The position numbers and the translations under genes were made by a program. A DNA stretch of 64,000 bases from JBBRHQ01 sp963840235 (GTDB lineage Bacteria > Actinomycetota > Thermoleophilia > Solirubrobacterales > 70-9), in assembly GCA_963840235.1 (NCBI GenBank), contig CAWIYC010000005.1:1-64000 (forward strand). Direction: 5' to 3'. Under the pieces are notes generated by a model that worked only from the letters and a program-made list of their open reading frames with translations, was not told where the DNA came from and did no database searches. Every line of letters starts with the position of its first letter. Position 1 is the first letter of the stretch. Below are positions 17,500 through 24,125 of this stretch, one piece after another.

Positions 17500-17784
17500 G
17501 TGCGACAAATCTCCGCCCTCATCCTCGACGAACACAACCTTGCGGAAATGGCGCGACACGGCGTATCGAAGCTCGAGGTCGAGCAGGTGATCTTCAACCG
17601 CCACATCACCGCACCGAACCCCCGAGGCCGACCGGGCAGCATTCTGCTGATCGGTGAAACGAATGGGGGGCGGACGTTGACCGTGCCGCTCCATGCCACC
17701 GACGACGACGGGACCTGGCGACCGGCGACCGCGTTCGACTCGTCTCGACACCAGCGGACGCTCTTCCGTCGCCACGCGGGATAG
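17500..17784 (+). CDS. Toxin-like protein (BrnT-type layout)
   Basis: 94 residues from GTG 17500 ('VRQISALILDEHNLAEMARH'). The pattern 'LDEHNLAEMARHGVSKLEVE' with 'QVIFNRH', then 'SILLIGETNGGRTLTVPL' and a C-terminal 'TWRPATAF' is that of a small toxin-like family resembling BrnT (NxxHIxxHxVxxxEVEEV, then a Gly-rich strand and WRPxTA). Four nucleotides separate its stop from the next gene, a likely antitoxin. BrnT proteins are RNase toxins. The assignment here is by motif and context, not by a verified match. Confidence 0.7.
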   Translation: MRQISALILDEHNLAEMARHGVSKLEVEQVIFNRHITAPNPRGRPGSILLIGETNGGRTLTVPLHATDDDGTWRPATAFDSSRHQRTLFRRHAG

Positions 17785-17787
17785 GCG

Positions 17788-18012
17788 ATGATGGGGTTCG
17801 TGAAGGCCAAAGATCTCGACCCGATCGACGAGGAGAGTGTGGAGGTGCACGAAGGGCACCCGGTGGACGTCATCGTCTCGGTTCGCCTAACGCCGGACGA
17901 ATCACGGCTGCTGAGCGAGCTTGCGGAACGCGAGGGCGCTGATGAAGTCGGGACCCTGCGAGCGGCGCTCCACGAGTACGCGGCGCGGCGCCCGCAGGGC
18001 GCCGGGGGCTAG
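17788..18012 (+). CDS. Antitoxin-like protein paired with 17500-17784
   Basis: 74 residues from ATG 17788 (an ATG at 17791 is equally possible). It is acidic in the first half ('DPIDEESVEVHEGHPVDVIV') and then has 'SVRLTPDESRLLSELAEREG' and 'VGTLRAALHEYA', a ribbon-helix-helix-like DNA-binding pattern. RHH antitoxins repress their own operon and bind the toxin. No clear operator was identified in the 119 nt between the VWA gene and the toxin. The acidic N-terminus may wrap the toxin, which is speculation. Confidence 0.65.
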   Translation: MMGFVKAKDLDPIDEESVEVHEGHPVDVIVSVRLTPDESRLLSELAEREGADEVGTLRAALHEYAARRPQGAGG

Positions 18013-18077
18013 AGACTCGCGGGCCGCCTCGCTCGCCTGTTCTGCTCGAAAGCCGAGAGCGCGCAGCAGGATCACCG

Positions 18078-18398
18078 GTGCTGCTGGACCCGACGGTCGA
18101 CCGATCGCCCTCGCGACGAGCGGTCCCGACGGTCGACCGATCACCCTCAGCGATGAGCGGTGGGGACACATCGTCGATCCCGACGCAGGCCATCCTGAAC
18201 TGGCGACACTGCGAACTGCGAAGCGAGGTCCTCAGGGCCGTGTCAGCGCCCGATCGTCGCCTGCCGGGACGGACGGTGAACGAGGAGTGGTTCTACCTCA
18301 GCGGCACCGGCCCGAGCCGGTGGATCAAGGTCGTCGTAGTCTATGAGGAAGGAAGAGGGCGAATCGTCACAGCCTTCGCCCGGAGGTCCATGCCATGA
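18078..18398 (+). pseudogene. Toxin-like partner of DUF2283, frameshifted
   Basis: The conserved protein reads 'GRPITLSDERWGHIVD' then 'GHPELATL' in one frame. After a shift near 18205 it reads 'RSEVLRAVSAP', 'NEEWFYLSGTGPSRWIKVVV' and 'GRIVTAFARRSMP'. This is a family (IxLTxERWxHIVDxHPE, then EVLxAI, then WFY..GPSRWxKVVV) that I associate with DUF4258-like toxins next to DUF2283. The start is uncertain: GTG 18078 is in the second frame. The N-terminal Gly-Pro-Asp-Gly-Arg-Pro segment is duplicated by a 36-nt repeat. The stop overlaps the DUF2283 ATG (ATGA). Confidence 0.6.
18089..18142. repeat. 36-nt-spaced direct repeat in toxin-like gene
   Basis: CCCGACGGTCGACCGATC occurs at 18089-18106 and again at 18125-18142. 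The 36-nt period is 12 codons and duplicates the N-terminal GPDGRPI peptide. It could be replication slippage or a true tandem duplication. Confidence 0.8.
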
Positions 18399-18676
18399 GC
18401 GTCGCCATCGCGGGAACCAATTTCGATCGCGTCAGCTACGACGAGGACGCCGACGTCCTCTATCTCCATAAGGCCGATCCGCAGGAGGCTGTCGAGTTCG
18501 ACGAGTCGCCCGAGGGTCACCACCTGCGGTTTGATCGGCAGGGCGAGCTGGTCGGGATCACGATCGTCCGTCCTCGCTGGTTGCTGGAGAACGAGGGCCA
18601 GGTCTCGATCACCCTGCCCGAACGGGTCTCGGTCGATCGAGAGGCGCTTGATAGGGCGCTGAGCAGCGCCGCCTGA
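18395..18676 (+). CDS. DUF2283 protein (antitoxin-like)
   Basis: 93 residues from ATG 18395, overlapping the toxin-like stop by 4 nt. 'FDRVSYDEDADVLYLHKADP', 'ESPEGHHLRFD', 'LVGITIVRPRWLLENEG' and 'ITLPERVSVDREALDRAL' match the DUF2283 family, a small beta-rich protein often encoded beside a small toxin-like gene. The protein is intact and of usual length, unlike its relative at 12998-13293. The proposed role is neutralising the 18078 product; this is context inference. Confidence 0.8.
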   Translation: MSVAIAGTNFDRVSYDEDADVLYLHKADPQEAVEFDESPEGHHLRFDRQGELVGITIVRPRWLLENEGQVSITLPERVSVDREALDRALSSAA

Positions 18677-18696
18677 GCGGGTCGGCCGGCCCCTCG

Positions 18697-19197
18697 TCAG
18701 CGAGGCAGCGCCCGCAGCCGCTTCGGGCCGTCGGGCTCGAAGCGGCTGAAGCCGCGGTCGCGGAGGCGGTCCTGGGCTCTCGCCGCCGCCACCTCGAGGG
18801 CGAGGACCGGCAGGTCCCACTGCTCGTAGCCCTGCCTGATCGTCTCGTAGTAGAAGGACGAGGGCAGGCCGACGTAGTCATCGTCCATGACGTAGGTGAG
18901 CGCGCCGACCTCCCGCTCCCCGACCCGCACGCTGACGAGCCGGCGGCGGTAGACGCGCGGGTAGCCCTCGTAGGTGTCGAGCCGCTCGAGGTCGCGGTCG
19001 CTGATCCCCCACAGCGCCCCGTAGGTGCGCCTGCCCTGGAGCCGCTCGATGTCGGCGACGCCGCGGAAGGTCAGCGACCAGTCATCGAGGGTGGCGGTGC
19101 CGGCAGGCACGCAGTCCGCGCAGCGCGCCTTCATTCCCTCGAGGTTGAGGTTTGAGCCGTAGGCGAAGTAGTTCCATCGTGGTTTGTCGGTACTCAT
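18697..19197 (-). CDS. Gamma-glutamylcyclotransferase-like (AIG2/GGCT-fold) protein
   Basis: 166 residues from ATG 19197 ('MSTDKPRWNYFAYGSNLN'). The 'YFAYGSNLN' phosphate/substrate loop is diagnostic of the GGCT fold. 'LTFRGVADI', 'GALWGISDRDLERLDTYEGY' (catalytic-type Glu near EGYP) and 'YRRRLVSV' follow. The family cyclises gamma-glutamyl amines; the exact substrate is unknown. The C-terminal 40 residues are helical and basic. The promoter-like motif ends 7 nt before the ATG, so the message should be leaderless. A longer upstream reading is open but unsupported. Confidence 0.85.
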   Translation of the reverse strand: MSTDKPRWNYFAYGSNLNLEGMKARCADCVPAGTATLDDWSLTFRGVADIERLQGRRTYGALWGISDRDLERLDTYEGYPRVYRRRLVSVRVGEREVGALTYVMDDDYVGLPSSFYYETIRQGYEQWDLPVLALEVAAARAQDRLRDRGFSRFEPDGPKRLRALPR

Positions 19198-19204
19198 GCG
19201 TACC

Positions 19205-19232
19205 GAGTCGCGCCGAGCACCGTGAATCTGAC
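19205..19232 (-). promoter_or_regulatory. GTCAG-N17-CGACTC motif of GGCT-like gene
   Basis: GTCAG at 19232-19228, 17 nt, CGACTC at 19210-19205 on the minus strand, with the ATG 7 nt further on. It lies between the GGCT-like gene and the end of the upstream gene (19269). Confidence 0.65.
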
Positions 19233-19268
19233 TATTTCGGCGCCTTCGATTCCCGCCGCAACGCTTAC

Positions 19269-19604
19269 CTACAAATAGGATCCGAGACTCGCGGTGTCCT
19301 TCCACACTTGTGAGTAGACCAGGCCCACGTCGTCGCCGAGCACACGCCCGGCGTGGCCCTTGAAATTCTCTGTGTAGGTCGATTCGTCGAGCATCCTCAC
19401 CACGACCGCGATCACGGCCGCCTGGGGTGCGAAGAACCGGAACGGGTAATCGCCATGCGTTTCGATGATCTCGATCCCGTCGACGTCCATCAGCTCGATG
19501 AAGTTCTCGATGTGCTCACGCCTTCGCGCCCTCACCTTCATCTCACCCTCGACCTCACCGTTCTTGATCACGTTGAAGAATCCGTGTTCGGTGTATAGCC
19601 ACAT
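19269..19604 (-). CDS. MWL-type small protein, paralog of 34130-34465
   Basis: 111 residues from ATG 19604. 'MWLYTEHGFFNVIKNGEVEG', 'MKVRARRREHIENFIELMDV', 'PFRFFAPQAAVIAVVVRM' and 'YTENFKGHAGRV' followed by 'YSQVW' share order and spacing with the product at 34130 (MWL.T..GF..V, .VRAR.RE.IE, A.....Y.NFK, Y..(I/V)W). The function is unknown; it is a small alpha/beta domain with no catalytic-looking motif. It starts 16 nt after the stop of the gene at 19621, so it is likely co-transcribed with it under the 20165 motif. Confidence 0.75.
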   Translation of the reverse strand: MWLYTEHGFFNVIKNGEVEGEMKVRARRREHIENFIELMDVDGIEIIETHGDYPFRFFAPQAAVIAVVVRMLDESTYTENFKGHAGRVLGDDVGLVYSQVWKDTASLGSYL

Positions 19605-19620
19605 CTACGCTTGCCTCCTC

Positions 19621-20157
19621 TTAAGAAGTCCACTCCGGCAGCGAGCAGCCGCAGTAGTTGCAGGTGTCGGGGAAGTAGCCGCGGCTCAGCACCTCGGCCC
19701 AGAACCCCGGTTCGTCCTGGGTCCAGTGGACGCCGCAGGTGGGACAGCAGGTGCTCGCCTCGCCGAGCCGGTTGGGATCGATCTCGAGCTCGACCAGGCG
19801 ATCGGGCAGCCACAGCATCGAGTAGCCGGTGCGCGAGGCCCAGTCGACCAGCGGGCCGACGTCGTCACCCTCCTCGCTGCGGCAGTGGAAGCGGGCGATC
19901 AGGTCGCGCCGGCCGCCCTCGCTCTCGACCTCGGCCACGGTCAGGTCGGCGACCGCGACGTCCGCGGCGAGCTGGCGATCGGGCCCCTCCTCGGGCGTGC
20001 ACATCTCCGGGCTCCAGGCCGCCACCCAGAGGCGGCCGCGGCGGATCGTCGCCCTGAATGTCGGCGCCTCCTGCCCCTGGGCGATCAGGCTCTCGACCAT
20101 CTCGTCGAGCTCGTCGGCGTCGATCCCGAACTTCTCCTCCCACTCTTCCCAATCCAT
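19621..20157 (-). CDS. Hypothetical protein with C-terminal zinc ribbon
   Basis: 178 residues from ATG 20157 ('MDWEEWEEKFGIDADELDEM'). The N-terminal part is acidic and the middle is beta-rich. The C-terminus has 'STCCPTCGVHW' and 'TCNYCGCSLPEW', two CxxC pairs about 30 residues apart that should bind one zinc. I do not recognise the family. The motif at 20165 places the ATG 7 nt after the CGACCC box. It heads a two-gene unit with the MWL-type gene. Confidence 0.75.
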   Translation of the reverse strand: MDWEEWEEKFGIDADELDEMVESLIAQGQEAPTFRATIRRGRLWVAAWSPEMCTPEEGPDRQLAADVAVADLTVAEVESEGGRRDLIARFHCRSEEGDDVGPLVDWASRTGYSMLWLPDRLVELEIDPNRLGEASTCCPTCGVHWTQDEPGFWAEVLSRGYFPDTCNYCGCSLPEWTS

Positions 20158-20164
20158 GCCTGTT

Positions 20165-20192
20165 GGGTCGCTGCGGGGGCGCCGAATCTGAC
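20165..20192 (-). promoter_or_regulatory. GTCAG-N17-CGACCC motif
   Basis: GTCAG at 20192-20188, 17 nt, CGACCC at 20170-20165 on the minus strand, 7 nt before the ATG at 20157. Confidence 0.65.
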
Positions 20193-20212
20193 CCTTCGGC
20201 GGGAGGCTGGGC

Positions 20213-20863
20213 TCAGGCGGCGGCGGCTGTGCCCGGGCCCGCGGCCGAGTCGTTGCTCGACCCGTTGGCGGATGCCGCGCCTGCCCCGGCGGCGGCCAGA
20301 GACTCGCGCCGCATCTGGGCCAGGGTCCGGTCGCCGGACATCAGGTCCTCGCAGAGCCAGGCGCTGTGGAACCGCTTTCCCAGCCCTAGCGCCGCGATCT
20401 GGCGCCAGGCATCGGCGCAGGCGTCGGCCAGCTCCCACATCGCCTCGAGGATCTGCTCGGCTGAGAGCTCGGCGCTTCCCAGGCTCCGGGTGGCCCAGAC
20501 CGTGCCCTTCTCGGGCACGTAGCTGAAGTCAATGTCCGGATGCGCTTTATCGAGCTGCTCGACGAGCGGGCGCACCCAGCGGTAACCACCCTCGCTGATC
20601 TCCCAGACGGCGCAGGCGGTCAGACAGGGGCCGGGGGCGCCATCGGCGCGTGCGGGGCGAACTGCCACGTCGGGGCCGAGCAGGTCAACTGCGTAGATGA
20701 CCCAGCCGTTGCGAAGGACGCGGCTCTCGAGCCCGAGATCGTTGAGCTGCTTGGTGACGCTGCGGACGGCGTGCGGAAGCGCCTCGGAGACCGCGGTCAG
20801 CTGATCAACCGCGGTTGCGTCGGGCCCTTCAAACTCTCGATTTTTTGACTCTGACCCGCTCAT
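20213..20863 (-). CDS. Hypothetical protein
   Basis: 216 residues from ATG 20863, chosen because GAGGAGGTGGGC lies just upstream. The reading frame is open further up, but without support. Residues 20-150 form an alpha/beta region ('TKQLNDLGLESRVLRNGWVI', 'VWEISEGGYRWVRPLVEQLD'), followed by helices and an Ala/Gly/Ser-rich tail that is probably disordered. No domain, signal peptide or membrane segment is recognised. It has a copy of the regulon motif (20887-20914) but, unlike most, keeps a 23-nt leader with a Shine-Dalgarno sequence. Confidence 0.7.
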   Translation of the reverse strand: MSGSESKNREFEGPDATAVDQLTAVSEALPHAVRSVTKQLNDLGLESRVLRNGWVIYAVDLLGPDVAVRPARADGAPGPCLTACAVWEISEGGYRWVRPLVEQLDKAHPDIDFSYVPEKGTVWATRSLGSAELSAEQILEAMWELADACADAWRQIAALGLGKRFHSAWLCEDLMSGDRTLAQMRRESLAAAGAGAASANGSSNDSAAGPGTAAAA

Positions 20864-20886
20864 GCCCACCTCCTCTTGCAGCACGG

Positions 20887-20914
20887 GAGTCGGGAGAGTC
20901 TCGTCCGCTCTGAC
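20887..20914 (-). promoter_or_regulatory. GTCAG-N17-CGACTC motif upstream of 20213-20863
   Basis: GTCAG at 20914-20910, 17 nt, CGACTC at 20892-20887 on the minus strand, 23 nt before the ATG. The ribosome-binding site lies in between, so this copy would make a short-leader transcript. Confidence 0.6.
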
Positions 20915-21083
20915 ACTAAGCCCTATATCGGCGGCAACCGACAAGGTATGAATTCTGCGAAAACAAAGGTTACGCTCTTTGCGAAAGGTTTGGGTAGGAT
21001 TCGGACAGGTTTTTGGGGGATTCAGGCGGGCGCTTGAGTCGAGCGGTGCTGGTGCAGGGGAGGATTGGATGTCCAGGGCCGGG

Positions 21084-21111
21084 AGGTCGTCGATTCGCAC
21101 CCGAAGCTGAC
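21084..21111 (-). promoter_or_regulatory. Orphan GTCAG-N17-CGACCT motif
   Basis: GTCAG at 21111-21107 and CGACCT at 21089-21084 on the minus strand. No start codon lies 7 nt downstream and the nearest gene in this direction starts 220 nt away. It may be a chance match. Confidence 0.25.
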
Positions 21112-21152
21112 CGGTGGTCGGGCGTCTGCCTGGCGCGAGAATAGGGTTGGAT

Positions 21153-21585
21153 GTGGTGAGACTCTCGACCGCGCTGAAGATGGCGATCATGCCCTGGGGC
21201 CAGACAAAGCTGCTGCGCCAGGAGCAGGAGGCACTCGGCCGCTACGGCGAGGTTGCGGTACCCGGCGAGGCCGAGGTGGTCCTTCCGGCCGGGAAGGTCA
21301 AGGTCAGCTACCGCGAGTCGATCAACACCGGCCTCGGTGGCAATGACGAGATCGGCTTCAGCGAGCCGCGCTCGCTGGTGGTCGAGGTCGTCCCCGCCGC
21401 CGGCGGCGAGCCGCTCGAGCCGAAGGGGTCGCTGGGTGATTCGACCACGATCACCAGGGGAGATCCCCCGTGGTCCACGGCCACGGTCGGCACCGTCGAG
21501 GTGACCGAGCCCGGCATCCACACGGTGCGGGTCGACGGTCGGTGGGACCGAGGAGCTGACCGAGCCGACGATCCTGCTCGGCTGA
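21153..21585 (+). pseudogene. Hypothetical beta-rich protein, one frameshift near the end
   Basis: GTG at 21153 or ATG at 21180 ('MAIMPWGQTKLLRQEQEALG'). The body alternates strands: 'VVLPAGKVKVSYRESINTG', 'EPRSLVVEVVPAAGG', 'VGTVEVTEPGIHTVRVDG'. This resembles an immunoglobulin-like beta sandwich, inferred from the pattern only. A shift near 21540 restores 'TEELTEPTILLG' and a stop at 21583-21585, only 31 nt before the converging tautomerase end. The function is unknown. Confidence 0.5.
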
Positions 21586-21616
21586 GCGTCTGCGCCCGGC
21601 GACTGCCGGGCGGGCC

Positions 21617-22078
21617 TCAGGTCCCGGCCGGAACGGCCGATTCCGCCTTCTCGCGCTCGTGCTTGGCCGCCTCGGCCAGCTGCTTGAACTGGATCACCTG
21701 ACCGCCGACGCCCCAGCTGCCCTCGGCCACCTCGTGCATCAGGACCCAGACGCGGAGGCCGTCCTCGGAGCCGAGGCCGGCGGCCTCGCTGACCGCCGCG
21801 GTCGCGGCCTCGACGTACTCCTTGCGGCGGCGGTCCGAGAGCGCCCCCTCGGGGGTGGTGACGTCGATCTTGAAGGTGGGCTCGGGCACCGGGCGCCCCG
21901 CCGCCCGGATCGATCCCTGCGGCAACTCGTGCAGGTAGGACCAGGTGACGTTGCGGAAGAACTCGGTGTCGGGCGCGCGCTCGGCCCGCAGCAGGGCCGT
22001 GGTCAGGTCCTCGATCAGCTTCTCGCGGGCCTCGGGCTCAAGCGCGCCCTCGGGGTAGGTCAGCTCGAATACCGGCAT
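21617..22078 (-). CDS. Tautomerase-family protein
   Basis: 153 residues from ATG 22078 ('MPVFELTYPEGALEPEAREK'). It keeps the Pro-1 (after Met removal) that is the catalytic base in tautomerases. The length suggests two fused tautomerase repeats: 'ARAPDTEFFRNVTWSYLHEL'-type and 'VPEPTFKIDVTTPEGALSDR' halves, with a second beta-alpha-beta unit ending 'VLMHEVAEGSWGVGG'. The substrate is unknown. It is transcribed away from the TetR gene at 22242; the 160-nt gap includes that gene's operator. Confidence 0.8.
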   Translation of the reverse strand: MPVFELTYPEGALEPEAREKLIEDLTTALLRAERAPDTEFFRNVTWSYLHELPQGSIRAAGRPVPEPTFKIDVTTPEGALSDRRRKEYVEAATAAVSEAAGLGSEDGLRVWVLMHEVAEGSWGVGGQVIQFKQLAEAAKHEREKAESAVPAGT

Positions 22079-22225
22079 GGTGGTCCTTTCGTCGGGGCGG
22101 GCTCCCAACCCTAGACGATGGATTCGGCCCTCAGTGCTGGTCGACATCGGTGCCGCATAGCGACCCAAAAGCCGACCACCGCCATCCGTGGTCCCCTCTG
22201 TGGCGGGCGGGCACAGTCAACTATG

Positions 22226-22241
22226 TAGACTGATCGGTCTA
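22226..22241 (+). promoter_or_regulatory. TetR-type operator, TAGAC-N6-GTCTA
   Basis: TAGACTGATCGGTCTA at 22226-22241 is an inverted repeat (TAGAC / GTCTA) ending directly before the GTG start of the TetR gene. It resembles the operators of LmrA/YxaF-type repressors, so autorepression is likely. Confidence 0.6.
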
Positions 22242-22853
22242 GTGGCCGCGAGGCGCGACACCAGGCCCCGGATGCTGGAGACGGCGGCAGAGCTCTTCCG
22301 CCGCCAGGGCTACCACGGGACCGGCATCAACCAGATCCTCGAGCGCTCGGCAGCCCCGCGCGGCTCGCTTTACTTCCACTTCCCCGACGGCAAGCAGCAG
22401 CTCGCGGTCGAGGCGGTGAGCGAGGCGGGACGGGCGATCGGGCGCGGGATCGAGGCGATCCTCGACTCGACGCCGGACACCGGCGAGGCGGTCGGCCGGG
22501 TGCTCGAGTTCCTCGCCGCCGACCTGCGCCACTCCGGTTATGACCACGGCTGCCCGGTCGGCACCGTGGCGATGGACTCGGCCCCGGCCTCGGAGCCGGT
22601 GCGGATCGCCTGCGCGACCGTCTTCGCCGAGTGGCTGGCGCTGATCGCCCGCCACCTCGAGACCGCCGGCGCCCCGCCGGAGGTGGCAGAGCGCCAGGCG
22701 ATGCTCGCGGTCTCGGCGATCGAGGGAGCGCTGCTGCTGGCCCGCGCCCAGCGCGACACGGCGGCGCTGGAGGCGGTGGGGACCTCGATGCGCACCCTCC
22801 TCTCCCGACCGGCTTCAGACGAGCAAACCCCCGGACCGAAGGAGTCCCGATGA
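22242..22853 (+). CDS. TetR/AcrR-family regulator (LmrA/YxaF-like)
   Basis: 203 residues from GTG 22242. The N-terminal helix-turn-helix is clear: 'PRMLETAAELFRRQGYHGTG', 'INQILERSAAPRGSLYFHFP', 'DGKQQLAVEAVSEAG'. 'GCPVGTVAMDSAP' and the C-terminal helices match the LmrA/YxaF-type ligand domain. The operator abuts the start codon, leaving little or no leader. The stop overlaps the SnoaL-like gene's ATG, so the regulator is co-expressed with that gene. The ligand is unknown. Confidence 0.85.
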   Translation: MAARRDTRPRMLETAAELFRRQGYHGTGINQILERSAAPRGSLYFHFPDGKQQLAVEAVSEAGRAIGRGIEAILDSTPDTGEAVGRVLEFLAADLRHSGYDHGCPVGTVAMDSAPASEPVRIACATVFAEWLALIARHLETAGAPPEVAERQAMLAVSAIEGALLLARAQRDTAALEAVGTSMRTLLSRPASDEQTPGPKESR

Positions 22854-23257
22854 CCGAAGCAGAGTTCAGCGCGCACTCGCGGACGATGCTCGACGCCTGG
22901 AATCGCCAGGACGTCGAGGCGGTGCTCGACCGCTACACCCCCGACGGCAGTTACCTCGATCCCAACACCGAGGGACCGGTGGTGGGGCGCGAGGCGATGG
23001 GCCGCTACTTGACCAAGCTCTTCGGCGCCTGGCAGATGCACTGGGAGGAGCGCGATCACTTCCTCTTCGGCGAGGCCGACGGGGCCGCCGTGCTCTGGCG
23101 CGCCAACCTCCGCCGCCGCGAAGGCGGGCCCGAGGCCACGGTCGAGGGCATGGACCTGATCCTGATGGAGGGCGAGCTGGTGAAGCGAAACGAGGTCCAC
23201 TTCGACCGCGCCCGGCTGGCGGCGCTGTTCGCCCCCGCGGAGGCGCAGGCGGCATAG
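22850..23257 (+). CDS. SnoaL-like / nuclear transport factor 2-fold protein
   Basis: 135 residues from ATG 22850, overlapping the TetR stop by 4 nt. The fold is indicated by 'HSRTMLDAWNRQDVEAVLDR', 'YTPDGSYLDPN', 'GREAMGRYLTKLFGAWQMHW' and 'VKRNEVHFDRARLAALF'. SnoaL-like proteins are small cone-shaped binding or isomerase domains; the substrate cannot be predicted. As it is the only gene coupled to the TetR regulator, its ligand and the regulator's inducer may be related. Confidence 0.8.
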   Translation: MTEAEFSAHSRTMLDAWNRQDVEAVLDRYTPDGSYLDPNTEGPVVGREAMGRYLTKLFGAWQMHWEERDHFLFGEADGAAVLWRANLRRREGGPEATVEGMDLILMEGELVKRNEVHFDRARLAALFAPAEAQAA

Positions 23258-23329
23258 GCCCGCTCCGGGATCTCACGAAACCGCCGGCCCGCAGCGTTTG
23301 ATTGGTGAAGGCGACAACGAGGAGATCCG

Positions 23330-23820
23330 ATGAGCACCTACACCACCACGATCGAGACCCCGCTGGGTGAGCTGCGCCTGGTCGGCGACGGCGAGGCGCT
23401 GAGCGCCGTGCAGCTGCCCGGGCGCCACGCCCGGCGACGCGGACTGGATCGAGGCCGAGGCGCCCTTCGCCGAGGCCGCGGCGCAGCTCGAGCAGTACTT
23501 CGCCGGCGAGCGGCGCGAGTTCGAGCTGCGCTCGCGCCGCCGCAGCAACAGCGGCTTCGAGCGGGCGGTCTGGGAGCAGATCGCGCGCGATCCCCTACGG
23601 CGAGACGAAGAGCTACGGGGCGATCGCCCGCGCCATCGGCCACCCCGACCGCGCCCGCGCCGTCGGCGCCGCCACCGGTCGCAACCCGCTGGCGATCATC
23701 GTCCCCTGCCACCGGGTGATCGGCAGCGACGGCTCCCTGACCGGCTACGCCGGCGGCCTCCCGGCCAAGCGCTCGCTGCTCGAGCTCGAGTCCGGCGCCC
23801 GCCAGGAGACGCTGCTCTGA
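23330..23820 (+). pseudogene. ogt: Methylated-DNA-protein cysteine methyltransferase, two frameshifts
   Basis: ATG at 23330 gives 'MSTYTTTIETPLGELRLVGD'. A shift near 23440 leads to 'WIEAEAPFAEAAAQLEQYFA' and 'NSGFERAVWEQI'. A second shift near 23590 leads to 'PYGETKSYGAIARAIG', then 'AVGAATGRNPLAIIVPCHRV', the active-site PCHRV with the acceptor Cys, and 'GYAGGLPAKRSLLELE'. The product would repair O6-alkylguanine. All conserved segments survive and only the frame is broken, which points to sequencing error as strongly as to decay. It is followed directly by an Ada-like zinc protein. Confidence 0.85.
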
Positions 23821-23864
23821 GCGGCCCGCCGTATGAGCTGATCGGCCGCGACGGCGAGCCCTAT

Positions 23865-24125
23865 GTGAGCGATCGCCCCGGGACCCTCGGCGGGCACCGC
23901 CGCAGCCGCGTCTTCGGCCGCCTCGACTGCCCGGTCGCGCTCAGCAACGTCGCCCGCGGCCGCGGCATCGCCCACCGGGTCTTCTTCGCCGACCGGGAGG
24001 CGGCGATCGCCGCCGGCTACCGGCCCTGCGGCGCCTGCCTGCGTGAGGAGTACCGGGCCTGGAAGCAGGCGGGCGGCACCTACAGCACCCGCGAGCCCAG
24101 CGGGAAGACGTCGGCGATCACGTAG
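23865..24125 (+). CDS. Ada-type metal-binding protein
   Basis: 86 residues from GTG 23865. Coding-like sequence ('SGPPYELIGRDGEPYV') extends back to the end of ogt, so the true start may be a CTG at 23817. 'HRRSRVFGRLDCPVALSNVA' and 'YRPCGACLREEYRAWK' resemble the Ada zinc domain ('RPCKRC'-like). Here three Cys are visible rather than four, so metal binding is uncertain. The position after ogt suggests a role with alkyl-damage repair. The last ~45 nt overlap the converging beta-propeller gene. Confidence 0.6.
   Translation: MSDRPGTLGGHRRSRVFGRLDCPVALSNVARGRGIAHRVFFADREAAIAAGYRPCGACLREEYRAWKQAGGTYSTREPSGKTSAIT

Noticed and set aside
21084..21111. Additional GTCAG-N17-CGACCT match
   Set aside because: No start codon at the expected place and no gene close downstream; kept only as a low-confidence site.
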